Assembly: GCA_039592335.1 (NCBI GenBank)
Contig: JBDHBX010000007.1
Span: forward strand, 111,109-175,108
Direction: 5' to 3'
DNA from: WVYX01 sp039592335
GTDB taxonomy: Bacteria; Gemmatimonadota; Gemmatimonadetes; Gemmatimonadales; GWC2-71-9
Length of the DNA stretch: 64,000 bases
A program made the position numbers and the translations under genes. Below the pieces are notes generated by a model. That model had not been told where the DNA came from and searched no databases. It saw only the letters and a program-made list of their open reading frames with translations. Shown here piece by piece: positions 15,809-24,440 of this stretch; positions within the stretch are counted from its first letter, which is position 1, and each line of letters opens with the position of its first letter.

Positions 15809-17884
15809 ATGACCGAACCACCCGCCGGCGCCCCGGGTTCGAATGCCGAGACGGCCACGCTGTCGCGCGACCTCTCCGACTTCCTGATCGAATTCTCGAT
15901 CGCGCTCAACAAGCACGCCATGTACCCCGGCGGGCATCCGTCACTCGAGCCGGCGGTCGACCGCGTCGTAGAGCGCGTGGAGCCCCTGCTCGCGAGCCGC
16001 GGCACCCTCTCCCTCGGTGTGGCCCGCAAGCAGCTCGTGATCGAAGGCGTGGCAACCGAAGCCAAGAACCCGGTGCTCGCCGACCTCGCCGAGCGGTTGC
16101 ATCGCCACCACCTCGGCGCCGTGAGCTTCCGCCGGGGCGTCCATCCGCAGGAGGTGGGCGACGCCATGAAGCTCCTCGCCGTGGAAGCCGAACGCAGCGG
16201 GCAGCCCCTCGGACTCGGCCCTCCAGAGCAACTGGCGGCGTGGCCCAATCTCCAGCTCTACCCCCTCACCTACGACCGCCTGGAGCTGAGCGACGAGGAG
16301 GAAGACGTCGGCGAGTCCAGCGAGCACCGCACGCGCGGCGCGCGGCTCTGGGTCGGGTTGGCCCGGGCTGCCATGGTGGAGACCGAGACGGATCAGGATG
16401 AAGAGACCGACGTCGATCCAGGGGCCGTCGCGCAGGCCATTGCGTCCCACCCGAAGACGACAGCCTATGACCAGGTCATCGTCGGGTACATGCTGCAGAT
16501 CGCGGAGGAGCTGCGCTCCACCGGGGGCAGGGAAGCGATCGAGCTCAAGCAGCGGATGTCGAAGCTCGTCACCAATCTGGATCAAGAAACGCTCGACCGC
16601 CTGCTGGAGATGGGAGGCGATCGGGGGCAGCGCAAGCAGTTCCTGCTCAACGCGTCCCAGGGCGTCGCGGCGGATGCCGTTGTCGACATCGTCCACGCCG
16701 CGGCCCGGACGGAGCAGGAAGGCATCTCGCACTCCCTCATGCGCATGCTGCAGAAGCTCTCCCAACATGCCGAGGGCGGCAGCGGCCGCAGGCGCTCGGA
16801 GGCCGATTCCTCGCTGCGCGAGCAGGTGTCGGAGCTGATCCAGGACTGGGGCGGCGAGGACCCGAATCCTGATGAGTACCGCGAGGCACTGCAGCGCATG
16901 ACGGGTGCCCGCTCGGTGTACGCCGTCTCCCCGGAGCAACGGTTCGCCCCCGAGCCCAAGCGCATCCTCCAGATGGCGCTGGAGGTCGATGCGCCGGGTG
17001 AGCCGGTAGACAGCGCCGTGGACCAGCTGGCGGCCGAGGGGGAGCTGAGCTGGATGTTGAGCGTCATCGATGAGGCGGAGTCCCCCAAGGTCACGGAGAA
17101 CGTGTGGCACCGCGTCGGTACGCCCGAGATGGTGGGCCGCGTTGCCGCCGCCGAGCCCCTCGACGAGGAGACCCTGGATCTGCTGCTGCGCCGGGTCGGG
17201 CCCGACGGGGCCAAGCCGATGCTCGACGCGTTGTCGGAGTCGGAGTCGCGGCAGACCCGGCAGGCGTTGATCCATCGCATCGTGCGTCTGGGGTCGGTGG
17301 TCGGCCCCCCAGCGGCGGCGCGGCTCGATGATCCGCGAGGCCACGTGCAGCGCAACATGCTCACGATCCTCGCGGAGCTGCCCGAGCCGCCGGCGGGGTT
17401 CACCCCGGTGCCGTTTCTCAAGAGCGACGATCCCCGCGTGCGGCGTGAAGCCATCCGTATCATGCTCAGGGATCCCGGCGGCAGGGAGCGTGCCATCTGC
17501 CGGGCGCTGACAGACTCCGAGGACCGCACGGTCCGGCTCGGGCTGGCCGCCGCCCAGGAAGAATGTCCCGACACCGCGGTGTCGCTGCTGGCATCGCGGA
17601 TCGAGGAAGGCGGGGATCGGGAGCTGCGCCTCCTGGCCGTGCGCACCTTGGGGAGCTCCCGCCATCCCCTGGCACTGCGGAAGCTGCTCGAGATCGCCGA
17701 ACCCCGACGCTGGCTGTTCTGGACGAGGCTGCCGCCCAAGACGCCGGAGTACCTCGCGGCGCTCGCGGCACTGCGCCTGCGCCGCGACGATCCCCACACC
17801 GCGCGCGCGCTCGCGGCCGCCGCCAAGTCGAAGGACCCCGAGATCGTGCGTGTCGCCACGGCTGACGGAGAGGAGACCGCGTGA
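15809..17884 (+). CDS. HEAT-repeat protein with N-terminal domain shared with the next gene (691 aa)
   Basis: A soluble protein with no signal peptide. Residues about 20-125 form a domain (FSIALNKHAMYPGGHPSLEPA, ERVEPLLASRGTLSLGVA, VSFRRGVHPQEV) that resembles the N-terminus of the following HD-GYP protein. An acidic segment (SDEEEDVGESSE) and a helical middle follow. From about 480 on there are HEAT-like repeats (RLDDPRGHVQRNMLTILAEL; DDPRVRREAIRIML; DSEDRTVRLGLAAAQ; LRLLAVRTLGSSRHPLALRKL). Its stop overlaps the start of the HD-GYP gene by four bases, so the two products probably act together. No enzymatic motif is seen. Confidence 0.75.
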   Translation: MTEPPAGAPGSNAETATLSRDLSDFLIEFSIALNKHAMYPGGHPSLEPAVDRVVERVEPLLASRGTLSLGVARKQLVIEGVATEAKNPVLADLAERLHRHHLGAVSFRRGVHPQEVGDAMKLLAVEAERSGQPLGLGPPEQLAAWPNLQLYPLTYDRLELSDEEEDVGESSEHRTRGARLWVGLARAAMVETETDQDEETDVDPGAVAQAIASHPKTTAYDQVIVGYMLQIAEELRSTGGREAIELKQRMSKLVTNLDQETLDRLLEMGGDRGQRKQFLLNASQGVAADAVVDIVHAAARTEQEGISHSLMRMLQKLSQHAEGGSGRRRSEADSSLREQVSELIQDWGGEDPNPDEYREALQRMTGARSVYAVSPEQRFAPEPKRILQMALEVDAPGEPVDSAVDQLAAEGELSWMLSVIDEAESPKVTENVWHRVGTPEMVGRVAAAEPLDEETLDLLLRRVGPDGAKPMLDALSESESRQTRQALIHRIVRLGSVVGPPAAARLDDPRGHVQRNMLTILAELPEPPAGFTPVPFLKSDDPRVRREAIRIMLRDPGGRERAICRALTDSEDRTVRLGLAAAQEECPDTAVSLLASRIEEGGDRELRLLAVRTLGSSRHPLALRKLLEIAEPRRWLFWTRLPPKTPEYLAALAALRLRRDDPHTARALAAAAKSKDPEIVRVATADGEETA

Positions 17885-19050
17885 CCCAGGCCGTTGCCTT
17901 CCTCAATGCGCTGGCCCAGGGACTCTCCACGCTGGGGCTCTACCCGCCGGGACACACCTCGCGGGAGCGTGCTCTCGATCTGGTGTACGAGCGCCTCCTC
18001 GATCTGCTGAACGAGGACGAGCGGCCGGAGTTCTCGTTTCTCGGGGACGAGGTGGTGTACGGCAACATTCCGCTCACGGAGATGCGCGCCTGGGAGTGGA
18101 GCCAGCGACTGGCAGATGCCGGTATCCAGCGGCTCCAGTTCGACCGCACCGCGACGCGAGAGGAGCTGGAAGACTTCCTCGGCGAGACGCTGGCGCGCCT
18201 CACCCTGCAGTTCATCGATTCCTCGGAAGCGCGCCAAATGCGGCCCAGCGGTATCCGCTTCGGGGTCCTCGGCATCCGCGGCGCCGACGAGCTGAAGCAG
18301 GATGAGATCGCAACGGCCGCGCTCTCCTACAGCCTCCGGGAAGAAGCCGACACCATCCGATGGATGCACCAGGAGGTCTCTCAGGACAAGGGCTTGCCCC
18401 TCGCGGAGGCCGAGACGGTGGTCCGCGCTCTCACCGTGGCGATGCACGGCGATCAGCAGATGATGATGCCGTTGCTCAAGCTGCGGCACTTCGACGAGTA
18501 CACGACCACCCACTCCCTCAACGTCTGCGTGCTCACGATGGCGCTCGCCGAATGGCTAGGCCTGGGTGCGCGTGACGTGCGCGCCTTCGGCATCGCTGGC
18601 CTGCTACACGACATCGGCAAGGTGCGGGTGCCGTCCGAGGTGCTCAACTGGAAGGGGAAGTGGGGGGACCGCGAGCGGGACATCATGAGGCGCCATCCTG
18701 CCGACGGGGCCCGCATCATCATCACGTCAAGCTCCGACCTCGATCTCGCGGCTGTCGTGGCATACGAGCACCACATCATGATAAACGGGGGCGGCTACCC
18801 CTCGTTCAGGTACACGCGGGACTGCCACCGGGCCAGCAAGCTGGTGCACGTGTGCGACGTGTACGACGCCTTGCGCAGCAATCGTCCCTATCGGGACGCC
18901 TGGCCCGCACAGAAGGTGCTGGCCTACCTGGAAGAGCGTTCCGGCCTCGAGTTCGACGGAGAGGTGTCCCACGCGTTCACGCAGATGATACGGGAGTGGG
19001 AGCCACAGGCAGCGCACCTCACCGAGGACGAGCCGCTGCCGCTGGACTAG
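17881..19050 (+). CDS. HD-GYP domain protein (389 aa)
   Basis: Residues 1-105 are the same type of N-terminal domain as in the upstream gene (LYPPGHTSRERALDLVYERL). The HD-GYP domain runs from about 170 to 370. It has T-H211, HDIGK (H243, D244), H272, EHH (H297, H298), GYP (305-307) and CDVYDALRSNRPYR. HD-GYP domains usually hydrolyse cyclic di-GMP. Here the HHExxDGxGYP motif reads HHIMINGGGYP, with the Glu and Asp changed, so activity is not certain. The GTG start overlaps the previous stop (GTGA). The stop shares the palindrome CTAG with the convergent gene. Confidence 0.85.
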   Translation: MTQAVAFLNALAQGLSTLGLYPPGHTSRERALDLVYERLLDLLNEDERPEFSFLGDEVVYGNIPLTEMRAWEWSQRLADAGIQRLQFDRTATREELEDFLGETLARLTLQFIDSSEARQMRPSGIRFGVLGIRGADELKQDEIATAALSYSLREEADTIRWMHQEVSQDKGLPLAEAETVVRALTVAMHGDQQMMMPLLKLRHFDEYTTTHSLNVCVLTMALAEWLGLGARDVRAFGIAGLLHDIGKVRVPSEVLNWKGKWGDRERDIMRRHPADGARIIITSSSDLDLAAVVAYEHHIMINGGGYPSFRYTRDCHRASKLVHVCDVYDALRSNRPYRDAWPAQKVLAYLEERSGLEFDGEVSHAFTQMIREWEPQAAHLTEDEPLPLD

Positions 19051-19853
19051 TCGAGGCCGTCGAGCGCGTACTGCTCCGCGTTCACCGCGAACGGGATCAG
19101 CGGTGCCCCCTGTGCCGCGACCAGCACACTTCCCCGAAACCCTCGGCGTTTCAAGGCGCTCTCGACGACAGCCTTGGCAAGCTCCGGCTTGTTGCATCGG
19201 TCACTGAGATGGGCCAGCACCACGGTGTGGAGCCCGGGGTGCCACAGCTCGGTGAGCAGTTCGGCGGCCTCCCGGTTGGAGAGGTGACCGCCGGGTCCGG
19301 CGATCCGCTCGCGCACCGCTGCGGGGTAGGGACCGGTGCGCAACAGCAGATCGTCGTGATTCGCCTCCAGAATGAGGCAGGTGGCCTCTTGCAGGAGGTA
19401 GCGTACCTGCGCCGTCGGTCGGCCGAGATCGTAGGCGATCCCCACGCGCTCGCCCGAGCGCGATTCGCCGAGCAGCAAGGCCACCGGTTCTCGCGCATCG
19501 TGGCTGGTGCGGCACGCCCGCACCACGAAGGGTCCGATGGTCACCGCCTCGTGCGTAGGAAGCGGAGCGGTCTCGACACCCGCCATGTGGTCCTGCAGCG
19601 CGGCCAGGGTTCCGGCCGATCCGTACACCGCGCACCCGCCGCGCCGTGCGATCGCGGCAGCACCCCGCGAGTGATCGCCGTGCTCGTGTGTGAGCACCAC
19701 CCCTTCGAGCCGCTCGAGATCGACGCCTGCAACGTCGGCCCGCTGCTTGAGCGTGCGGGAGCTGAAGCCGGCGTCGACAAGGACGGTGCGGCCGCGGCTG
19801 CTCACGGCGATCGCGTTGCCGCGACTGCCGGAGCCGAGCACCGCGACCCTCAT
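19047..19853 (-). CDS. Metallo-beta-lactamase-fold hydrolase (WalJ/YycJ-like)
   Basis: A 268-residue MBL-fold protein. LGSGSRGN at the start, LVDAGFSSR, the metal motif THEHGDHSRG (H56, H58, D60, H61), a later LEANHDD and VLAHLSDRCNKPELA are the pattern of the YycJ/WalJ group of phosphodiesterase- or exonuclease-like enzymes. The ATG at 19853 overlaps the stop of the GlmU-like gene (ATGA). The substrate is unknown. Confidence 0.85.
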   Translation of the reverse strand: MRVAVLGSGSRGNAIAVSSRGRTVLVDAGFSSRTLKQRADVAGVDLERLEGVVLTHEHGDHSRGAAAIARRGGCAVYGSAGTLAALQDHMAGVETAPLPTHEAVTIGPFVVRACRTSHDAREPVALLLGESRSGERVGIAYDLGRPTAQVRYLLQEATCLILEANHDDLLLRTGPYPAAVRERIAGPGGHLSNREAAELLTELWHPGLHTVVLAHLSDRCNKPELAKAVVESALKRRGFRGSVLVAAQGAPLIPFAVNAEQYALDGLD

Positions 19854-21019
19854 CCGGTAACGGCGTGCTGGTAGATCCGCTCCAGGCTGGCGCGGATGCC
19901 ATCGGTCATCGCGACCTGGCGGCGCGGCATGATCCGGGTGGCAACGGTGAGGAACCCGTCGCGGTTGACGGTTTCCCCATCGAATCCCCAGGCAAAGGGC
20001 GGCACGTACGTGGGAGGCTGCGGCCGGCCGAACACATTGGAGCCCGCCCCGACCACGGTGCCCGTGTTGAGCATCGTGCCAATCGCCGTCTTGGCGTGGT
20101 CGCCGAACAGCGTGCCGACGTTGAGCCGTCCCGTCTCGATGCGCTCGCCGGCCACGCTCAGGTGAATGGAGCCGTACGTGTTCTTCAGGTTGGACGTGGT
20201 GGTCCCCGCGCCGAGATTCACCCAGCGGCCGACCACCGAATGTCCCACGAAGCCGTCGTGGGCCTTGTTTGCGTATCCCAGAAAGACCGTGCTCTGGAGC
20301 TCGCCGCGCACCTTGCTGCGCAGGCCGATGCTGCAGCGCGTCACCTCGCCGCCGAACACCTCGCAGCCGGGTCCAACGTATACCGGACCCTCGAACCGCG
20401 TCCCGCCCTTGACGTAGGTGTGTTGCTCCAACACGACCGCGCCGTGCCGCACGTCGAACACCACCCCCGGCTCGACGGCCGCGCCGAGCAGCACCACGTC
20501 GCTCGGATCGCCGATCACCACGCAGCCGTCGGGAACCCGATCGCCCGGCTCGTGCGTGAAGTCCGCGGCGTCGGCCACGAGCAGGTGCTCGAGGGCCGTG
20601 ATGAGGTCGTAGCTGCCGTGCAACAGCATCCCGTCCAGCTCGACCTCGGCACCAAACTCGGCTCCGGGCTCCCAGCACGCGCCTTCGGGCACCCACCAGC
20701 CCACCGTCTCGCCGTCGTTGACCAGGCGTGCCGTGCTCGCGGGAAGGTCCGGCCCCACGCCGGACGGGGCGAAGTCGGACCGTCCCACCAAAGCCGGTCC
20801 CTCGACCGGCTCGACCCCCTGCACGGGGGGCACACCGTCCTCGGCGAATCCGTATAAGTGCTCGGGGCCGAAGATCCCGTTGGCCTCGGTCTTCGCGACG
20901 GCCTCCCAGCGCTCTCGAACGAGCCACGCGCCCGCCCGCAACTCAGCGACCGGGCGACAATCCGCGAACGGGAACCAGGCAGCCGGGGCGTCCGGCTCGA
21001 GCAGGTAGAGACTGATCAT
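19850..21019 (-). CDS. GlmU-like putative sugar nucleotidyltransferase / acyltransferase
   Basis: A 389-residue protein of the alternative GlmU-like type. The N-terminal part (YLLEPDAPAAWFPFADCRPVAELRAG) is a degenerate nucleotidyltransferase-like domain. The C-terminal half is a left-handed beta-helix of hexapeptide repeats (VVIGDPSDVVLLGAAVEPG, VYVGPGCEVFGGEVTR) with the GlmU-like ending ANKAHDGFVGHS, LGAGTTTSNLKN and GTLFGDHAKTAIGTML. It may make UDP-GlcNAc precursors, since no standard glmU is visible here. It overlaps both neighbours by four bases. Confidence 0.82.
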   Translation of the reverse strand: MISLYLLEPDAPAAWFPFADCRPVAELRAGAWLVRERWEAVAKTEANGIFGPEHLYGFAEDGVPPVQGVEPVEGPALVGRSDFAPSGVGPDLPASTARLVNDGETVGWWVPEGACWEPGAEFGAEVELDGMLLHGSYDLITALEHLLVADAADFTHEPGDRVPDGCVVIGDPSDVVLLGAAVEPGVVFDVRHGAVVLEQHTYVKGGTRFEGPVYVGPGCEVFGGEVTRCSIGLRSKVRGELQSTVFLGYANKAHDGFVGHSVVGRWVNLGAGTTTSNLKNTYGSIHLSVAGERIETGRLNVGTLFGDHAKTAIGTMLNTGTVVGAGSNVFGRPQPPTYVPPFAWGFDGETVNRDGFLTVATRIMPRRQVAMTDGIRASLERIYQHAVTG

Positions 21020-22053
21020 GAGGACACGTCCCGCACCGCGGGTGGCAGGGACTCGAGCAGCGATTTGAGATGCGCCGCCCGCTCGCGTGTGGTCACGAGC
21101 GTGACTCCGTGGGCGCGCACCACCACCAGGTCCTGCACGCCGTCCGCCACCACCGGACCGTCGTCAGCCCAGAGAATACAGCGCTTCGCGTCGCGCGCCA
21201 CCGTGTCACCGACGGTGACATTGTCGCCGGCGTCGGTCACTCGCACCCGCGCCAGCGCCGCCCACGTTCCCACGTCGTCCCACGGGAAGTCCCCGGGAAC
21301 GACAGCGACCCGACTGCTGCGCTCGAAGTGGGAGAGGTCGACGGCGATTGGCGTGACCACACCGAAGAACCCCGTCACGTCGCCGTCCCCAAGACGCTCC
21401 ACGTGGGGCGCAATCTCGGGTGCCACCGTATCCGTTTCGGCGAAGAAGCGTCGCGCCGTCCAGGCGAACAGCCCACTGTTCCACAGCGCCCCTTGCTCGA
21501 TCAGCGCCGTGGCCCGCGCTGCATCGGGCTTCTCGATGAATCGTGCGACCTGTCGCGCATCGCCCCCGAGCGACTCGCCAGGCTGGATGTAGCCGTACCC
21601 CGTGTCCGGACGGGTGGGCACGATGCCCACCGTCACGAGCACGTCATGCTGCTCGGCCACCTCGAGCGCACGGACGGCCGTCCTGCCAAAGGCATCGTCA
21701 TCTCCCACGAACCAGTCGGCGTGCAGCGAGAGCACCGCCGCGTCGGCGTCGCGGTCGCGCGCGACCGCCGTCGCCCAGGTCAGGGCAGGGCCCGTTGAGG
21801 CCGCCCGGGGCTCGCCCAGCACGTTGCCGCTGGGAAGCTCGGGGAGCAGCGCTCTGGTCTGATCCACATATGGCGCACCCGTCACTACCAGCACGTGCTC
21901 GGGGGGAATCACCCCGCCGAGGCGCGCGACCGCCTCGACCAGCAGCGGCCGGTCTCCGGCCAGCGAGAGGAATTGCTTCGGCTTGGAGGGTGTCGACAGC
22001 GGCCAGAAGCGCGTGCCCGACCCGCCCGCCAACACCGTAGCCCACCGACTCAT
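21016..22053 (-). CDS. manC: Mannose-1-phosphate guanylyltransferase
   Basis: Makes GDP-mannose from GTP and mannose-1-phosphate. The 345-residue protein has LAGGSGTRFWPLSTPSKPKQ at the start (nucleotide binding), GEPRAASTGPA, TGYGYIQPGE, FIEKPD, WNSGLFAW and GDFPWDDVGTWAAL. The C-terminal cupin isomerase domain found in two-domain ManC is absent. The TGA overlaps the ATG of the GlmU-like gene, so sugar-nucleotide genes are coupled. Confidence 0.93.
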   Translation of the reverse strand: MSRWATVLAGGSGTRFWPLSTPSKPKQFLSLAGDRPLLVEAVARLGGVIPPEHVLVVTGAPYVDQTRALLPELPSGNVLGEPRAASTGPALTWATAVARDRDADAAVLSLHADWFVGDDDAFGRTAVRALEVAEQHDVLVTVGIVPTRPDTGYGYIQPGESLGGDARQVARFIEKPDAARATALIEQGALWNSGLFAWTARRFFAETDTVAPEIAPHVERLGDGDVTGFFGVVTPIAVDLSHFERSSRVAVVPGDFPWDDVGTWAALARVRVTDAGDNVTVGDTVARDAKRCILWADDGPVVADGVQDLVVVRAHGVTLVTTRERAAHLKSLLESLPPAVRDVSS

Positions 22054-22127
22054 GGTGTGCTCCTCACGCGCTGGTCGTCAGCGATGGAACGGGGAGCAGG
22101 ACGACGCGTGGGCCGCCGCACTGCGGG

Positions 22128-22481
22128 TTACAGGAGTTCGGCGATGGCTGCGCGGTGTCGCTGCAGCTCGTACAGGAGGCCGCCGACGTTCGTGCCTCCC
22201 TTGATGAACACGGTGAGAAGGGTCTCCGGTGTGATCTCGCTGACCAACGCGAGGCCCTGGTCGTACTCCACGATGCCCATGCCGAATCCGCCTCGCTCGG
22301 CCGCTGCCCCGAGTCGGCTGCACGCCGTCACGACCGACGGAACCAGCGCCGCCAGCCCGTCCGGGTCGAGGCCGTCGGCAATATGCGCATCGATCGTGAG
22401 ACCGTCGCGACCGAGCACGATCACCGCGTCGACGCCCTCGCGCTGCCCCAACGTCTGCACCACGTCCCGGATTGTCGGCAT
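22128..22481 (-). CDS. Roadblock/LC7-domain protein
   Basis: A 117-residue protein of the roadblock/LC7 fold (MglB-like): TLGQREGVDAVIVLGRDGLTI, ALVPSVVTACSRLG, SEITPETLLTVFIKGGTNVG. In bacteria such proteins pair with small GTPases of the MglA type; none is seen here. ATG 22481 was chosen because a good promoter ends seven bases before it, which makes the upstream in-frame TTG part of the -35 box. Confidence 0.82.
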   Translation of the reverse strand: MPTIRDVVQTLGQREGVDAVIVLGRDGLTIDAHIADGLDPDGLAALVPSVVTACSRLGAAAERGGFGMGIVEYDQGLALVSEITPETLLTVFIKGGTNVGGLLYELQRHRAAIAELL

Positions 22482-22488
22482 CGCGGCC

Positions 22489-22517
22489 AAGCTAGGCGCG
22501 CTCTCGAGTGAAGTCAA
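22489..22517 (-). promoter_or_regulatory. Predicted sigma-70 promoter of the roadblock gene
   Basis: On the minus strand: TTGACT (22517-22512), a 17-base spacer and TAGCTT (22494-22489). The ATG follows after seven bases, so the mRNA should be leaderless. Confidence 0.65.
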
Positions 22518-22531
22518 GCGAACGCGGCGGC

Positions 22532-22560
22532 TTGACCGACCCCCGAGTGCTCAGTAGAGT
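22532..22560 (+). promoter_or_regulatory. Predicted sigma-70 promoter of the 22574 lipoprotein gene
   Basis: TTGACC (22532-22537), a 17-base spacer and TAGAGT (22555-22560). The ATG lies 13 bases after the -10 box. It is back to back with the roadblock promoter, with 14 bases between the two -35 boxes. Confidence 0.65.
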
Positions 22561-22573
22561 TCGATCATCTCCC

Positions 22574-23152
22574 ATGACTCGTATATTGTTGTCGCGTAGT
22601 TGGTTGGGCGTCGTGGCCGCGACGCTGCTCGGCAGCGTCGCCGGTTGCGGCGAGGACATTGGCCTACCGCCTCCGACCTTCGAGAACGTGGTCGACACGA
22701 GCACGTTCTATGCCCTCTCCGGCACACCGGTCTGGGAGCCGAGTGCCATGGACGTCGTGCGCGGTTTGCTCGTGCGGCTCGACCTCGGTGATTCGTTCGA
22801 CTTCGCATTCGACATCGACGCGACGGCTGGGGCACTGCTGCTGACCGCCGCCATGCTCGGCAGCCGCACCGAGGCCGGCATCGCCCCTCAATCGGTACCG
22901 TTCGACTCCGTGCTCACGGCTCCGGAGGAGGGGTACGTGATCGACAGCGTCGTGCCCATCAAGGTGGGCGACGTGTTCGTCGCCCGTTCCCGCTTCACTC
23001 AGGATGGCTGCCAGGTAGCCGCGCAGCTCCCGCGCTATGGGAAGTTCGAGGTGCTGGCCATCGATCCCCAGACACGCACCGTGGACTTCAAGCAGCTGCT
23101 CAACGGCAACTGCGGATACCGCGACCTCCAGCCCGGCCTCCCCGTCAACTGA
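22574..23152 (+). CDS. Predicted lipoprotein of unknown function (192 aa)
   Basis: The signal peptide has a basic start (MTRILLSRSW) and the lipobox GSVAGC. The mature part (FYALSGTPVWEPSAMDVVR, FDFAFDIDATAGALLLTAA, QVAAQLPRYGKFEVLAID) is not recognised. Two Cys near the end may form a disulfide. The stop lies four bases before the serS start, so the two genes are probably co-transcribed. Confidence 0.7.
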   Translation: MTRILLSRSWLGVVAATLLGSVAGCGEDIGLPPPTFENVVDTSTFYALSGTPVWEPSAMDVVRGLLVRLDLGDSFDFAFDIDATAGALLLTAAMLGSRTEAGIAPQSVPFDSVLTAPEEGYVIDSVVPIKVGDVFVARSRFTQDGCQVAAQLPRYGKFEVLAIDPQTRTVDFKQLLNGNCGYRDLQPGLPVN

Positions 23153-23156
23153 TCCC

Positions 23157-24440
23157 GTGATCGACCTCCGCCTCCTCCGCGAGTCGCCCGACTCCATTCG
23201 GGCGGCGCTCGCGCGCCGGGGTGGCAAGGCCGACGAGACGCTGGACCAGGTGCTGCGACTCGACGAGGAGCGGCGCAGCCTGCTGCAGCGCACCGAGAAG
23301 CTCAAGGCAGAGCGCAACCAGGCGTCGGAGGAAGTTGCCCGACGCAAGCGGGAGCAGATCGAGGCTGCGGACCTGATCGCCGAGCTCAAGGGGGTGAGCG
23401 ATACGATCAAAGAGCTCGATCAGCAGGTCCGTGCGGTTGAGGAGGGCCTCGAGCAGCACATGCTGTTGCTTCCCAACCCTCCCCTCGCGGAGCTCCCCGA
23501 CGGTGACGAATCGGCCAATGCGGTGGTGCGCAGCTGGGGAGAGCCTCCCTCGCTCGGGTCTTCCCCGAAGCCCCATTGGGAGCTCGGCGAGGCTCTGGGC
23601 ATGCTCGACCTGCCGCGCGGTGCGAAGATCTCGGGCAGCGGGTTCCCGCTGTTCACCGGCATCGGCGCGAAGCTGGGCCGGGCACTCGTGAACTTCATGA
23701 TCGACTTACACACCACCGAGCACGACTACGTGGAGGTCGGCCCGCCGTATCTCGTGAATCGCGACGCCGCGCTGGGAACGGGACAGATCCCCGACCTCGA
23801 GCACAACATGTACGTTACCGAGGACGGCCTGTACCTCATTCCCACGGCCGAAGTCCCGCTGACCAACCTGCACGCCGCCGAGATCCTGTCGGCCGACGCC
23901 CTGCCACGAGGCTACGTTGCGTACACGCCGTGCTTTCGGCGTGAGGCGGGCGCCCACGGGAAGGACACGCGCGGGCTGATCCGCGTACACCAGTTCGACA
24001 AGGTTGAGTTGGTGCGGTTCTGCGAGCCGGAGACGTCCCCCGCGGAGCACGAGAAGTTGCTGGCGCACGCGGAGGCCGTGCTGCAACGGCTCGAGATCCC
24101 CTACCGCGTGGTGTTGCTCGCCGCCGGCGACGTCGGGTTCGCGAGCGCAAAGACCTACGACCTGGAGGTATGGGCCGCCGGAGTCGAGGCCTGGCTCGAA
24201 GCATCGAGCGCTTCGACCTGCACCGATTTCCAGGCACGCCGGGCGAACATCCGATACCGACCGCGCCCGGACGCGAAGCCGGCATTCGTCCATACGCTCA
24301 ACGCGTCCGGTGTGGCCCTGCCGCGCACGATCATCGCGTTGCTGGAGAACAATCAGGAAGAGGATGGGAGCGTGCGCATCCCCGAAGCGCTGGTGCCGTA
24401 CCTCGGCACCGATCGTCTGACTCACGGTGAACGCTCGTAG
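23157..24440 (+). CDS. serS: Seryl-tRNA synthetase
   Basis: Charges tRNA-Ser, and also tRNA-Sec with serine, the first step of selenocysteine formation, which matters here because selC is in the window. The 427-residue protein starts with MIDLRLLRESPDSIRAAL, followed by the long coiled-coil arm (about 25-105). Class II motifs 2 (TPCFRREAGAHGKDTRG) and 3 (NASGVALPRTIIALLENNQ) follow, with FQARRANIRYR between. GTG 23157 starts the conserved region; the longer frame upstream overlaps the lipoprotein gene. Confidence 0.95.
   Translation: MIDLRLLRESPDSIRAALARRGGKADETLDQVLRLDEERRSLLQRTEKLKAERNQASEEVARRKREQIEAADLIAELKGVSDTIKELDQQVRAVEEGLEQHMLLLPNPPLAELPDGDESANAVVRSWGEPPSLGSSPKPHWELGEALGMLDLPRGAKISGSGFPLFTGIGAKLGRALVNFMIDLHTTEHDYVEVGPPYLVNRDAALGTGQIPDLEHNMYVTEDGLYLIPTAEVPLTNLHAAEILSADALPRGYVAYTPCFRREAGAHGKDTRGLIRVHQFDKVELVRFCEPETSPAEHEKLLAHAEAVLQRLEIPYRVVLLAAGDVGFASAKTYDLEVWAAGVEAWLEASSASTCTDFQARRANIRYRPRPDAKPAFVHTLNASGVALPRTIIALLENNQEEDGSVRIPEALVPYLGTDRLTHGERS

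Noticed and set aside
13294..16248. Very long minus-strand open frame over groEL
   Set aside because: It mirrors the codon pattern of groEL and neighbouring genes; no motif is present and the composition is that of an antisense shadow.
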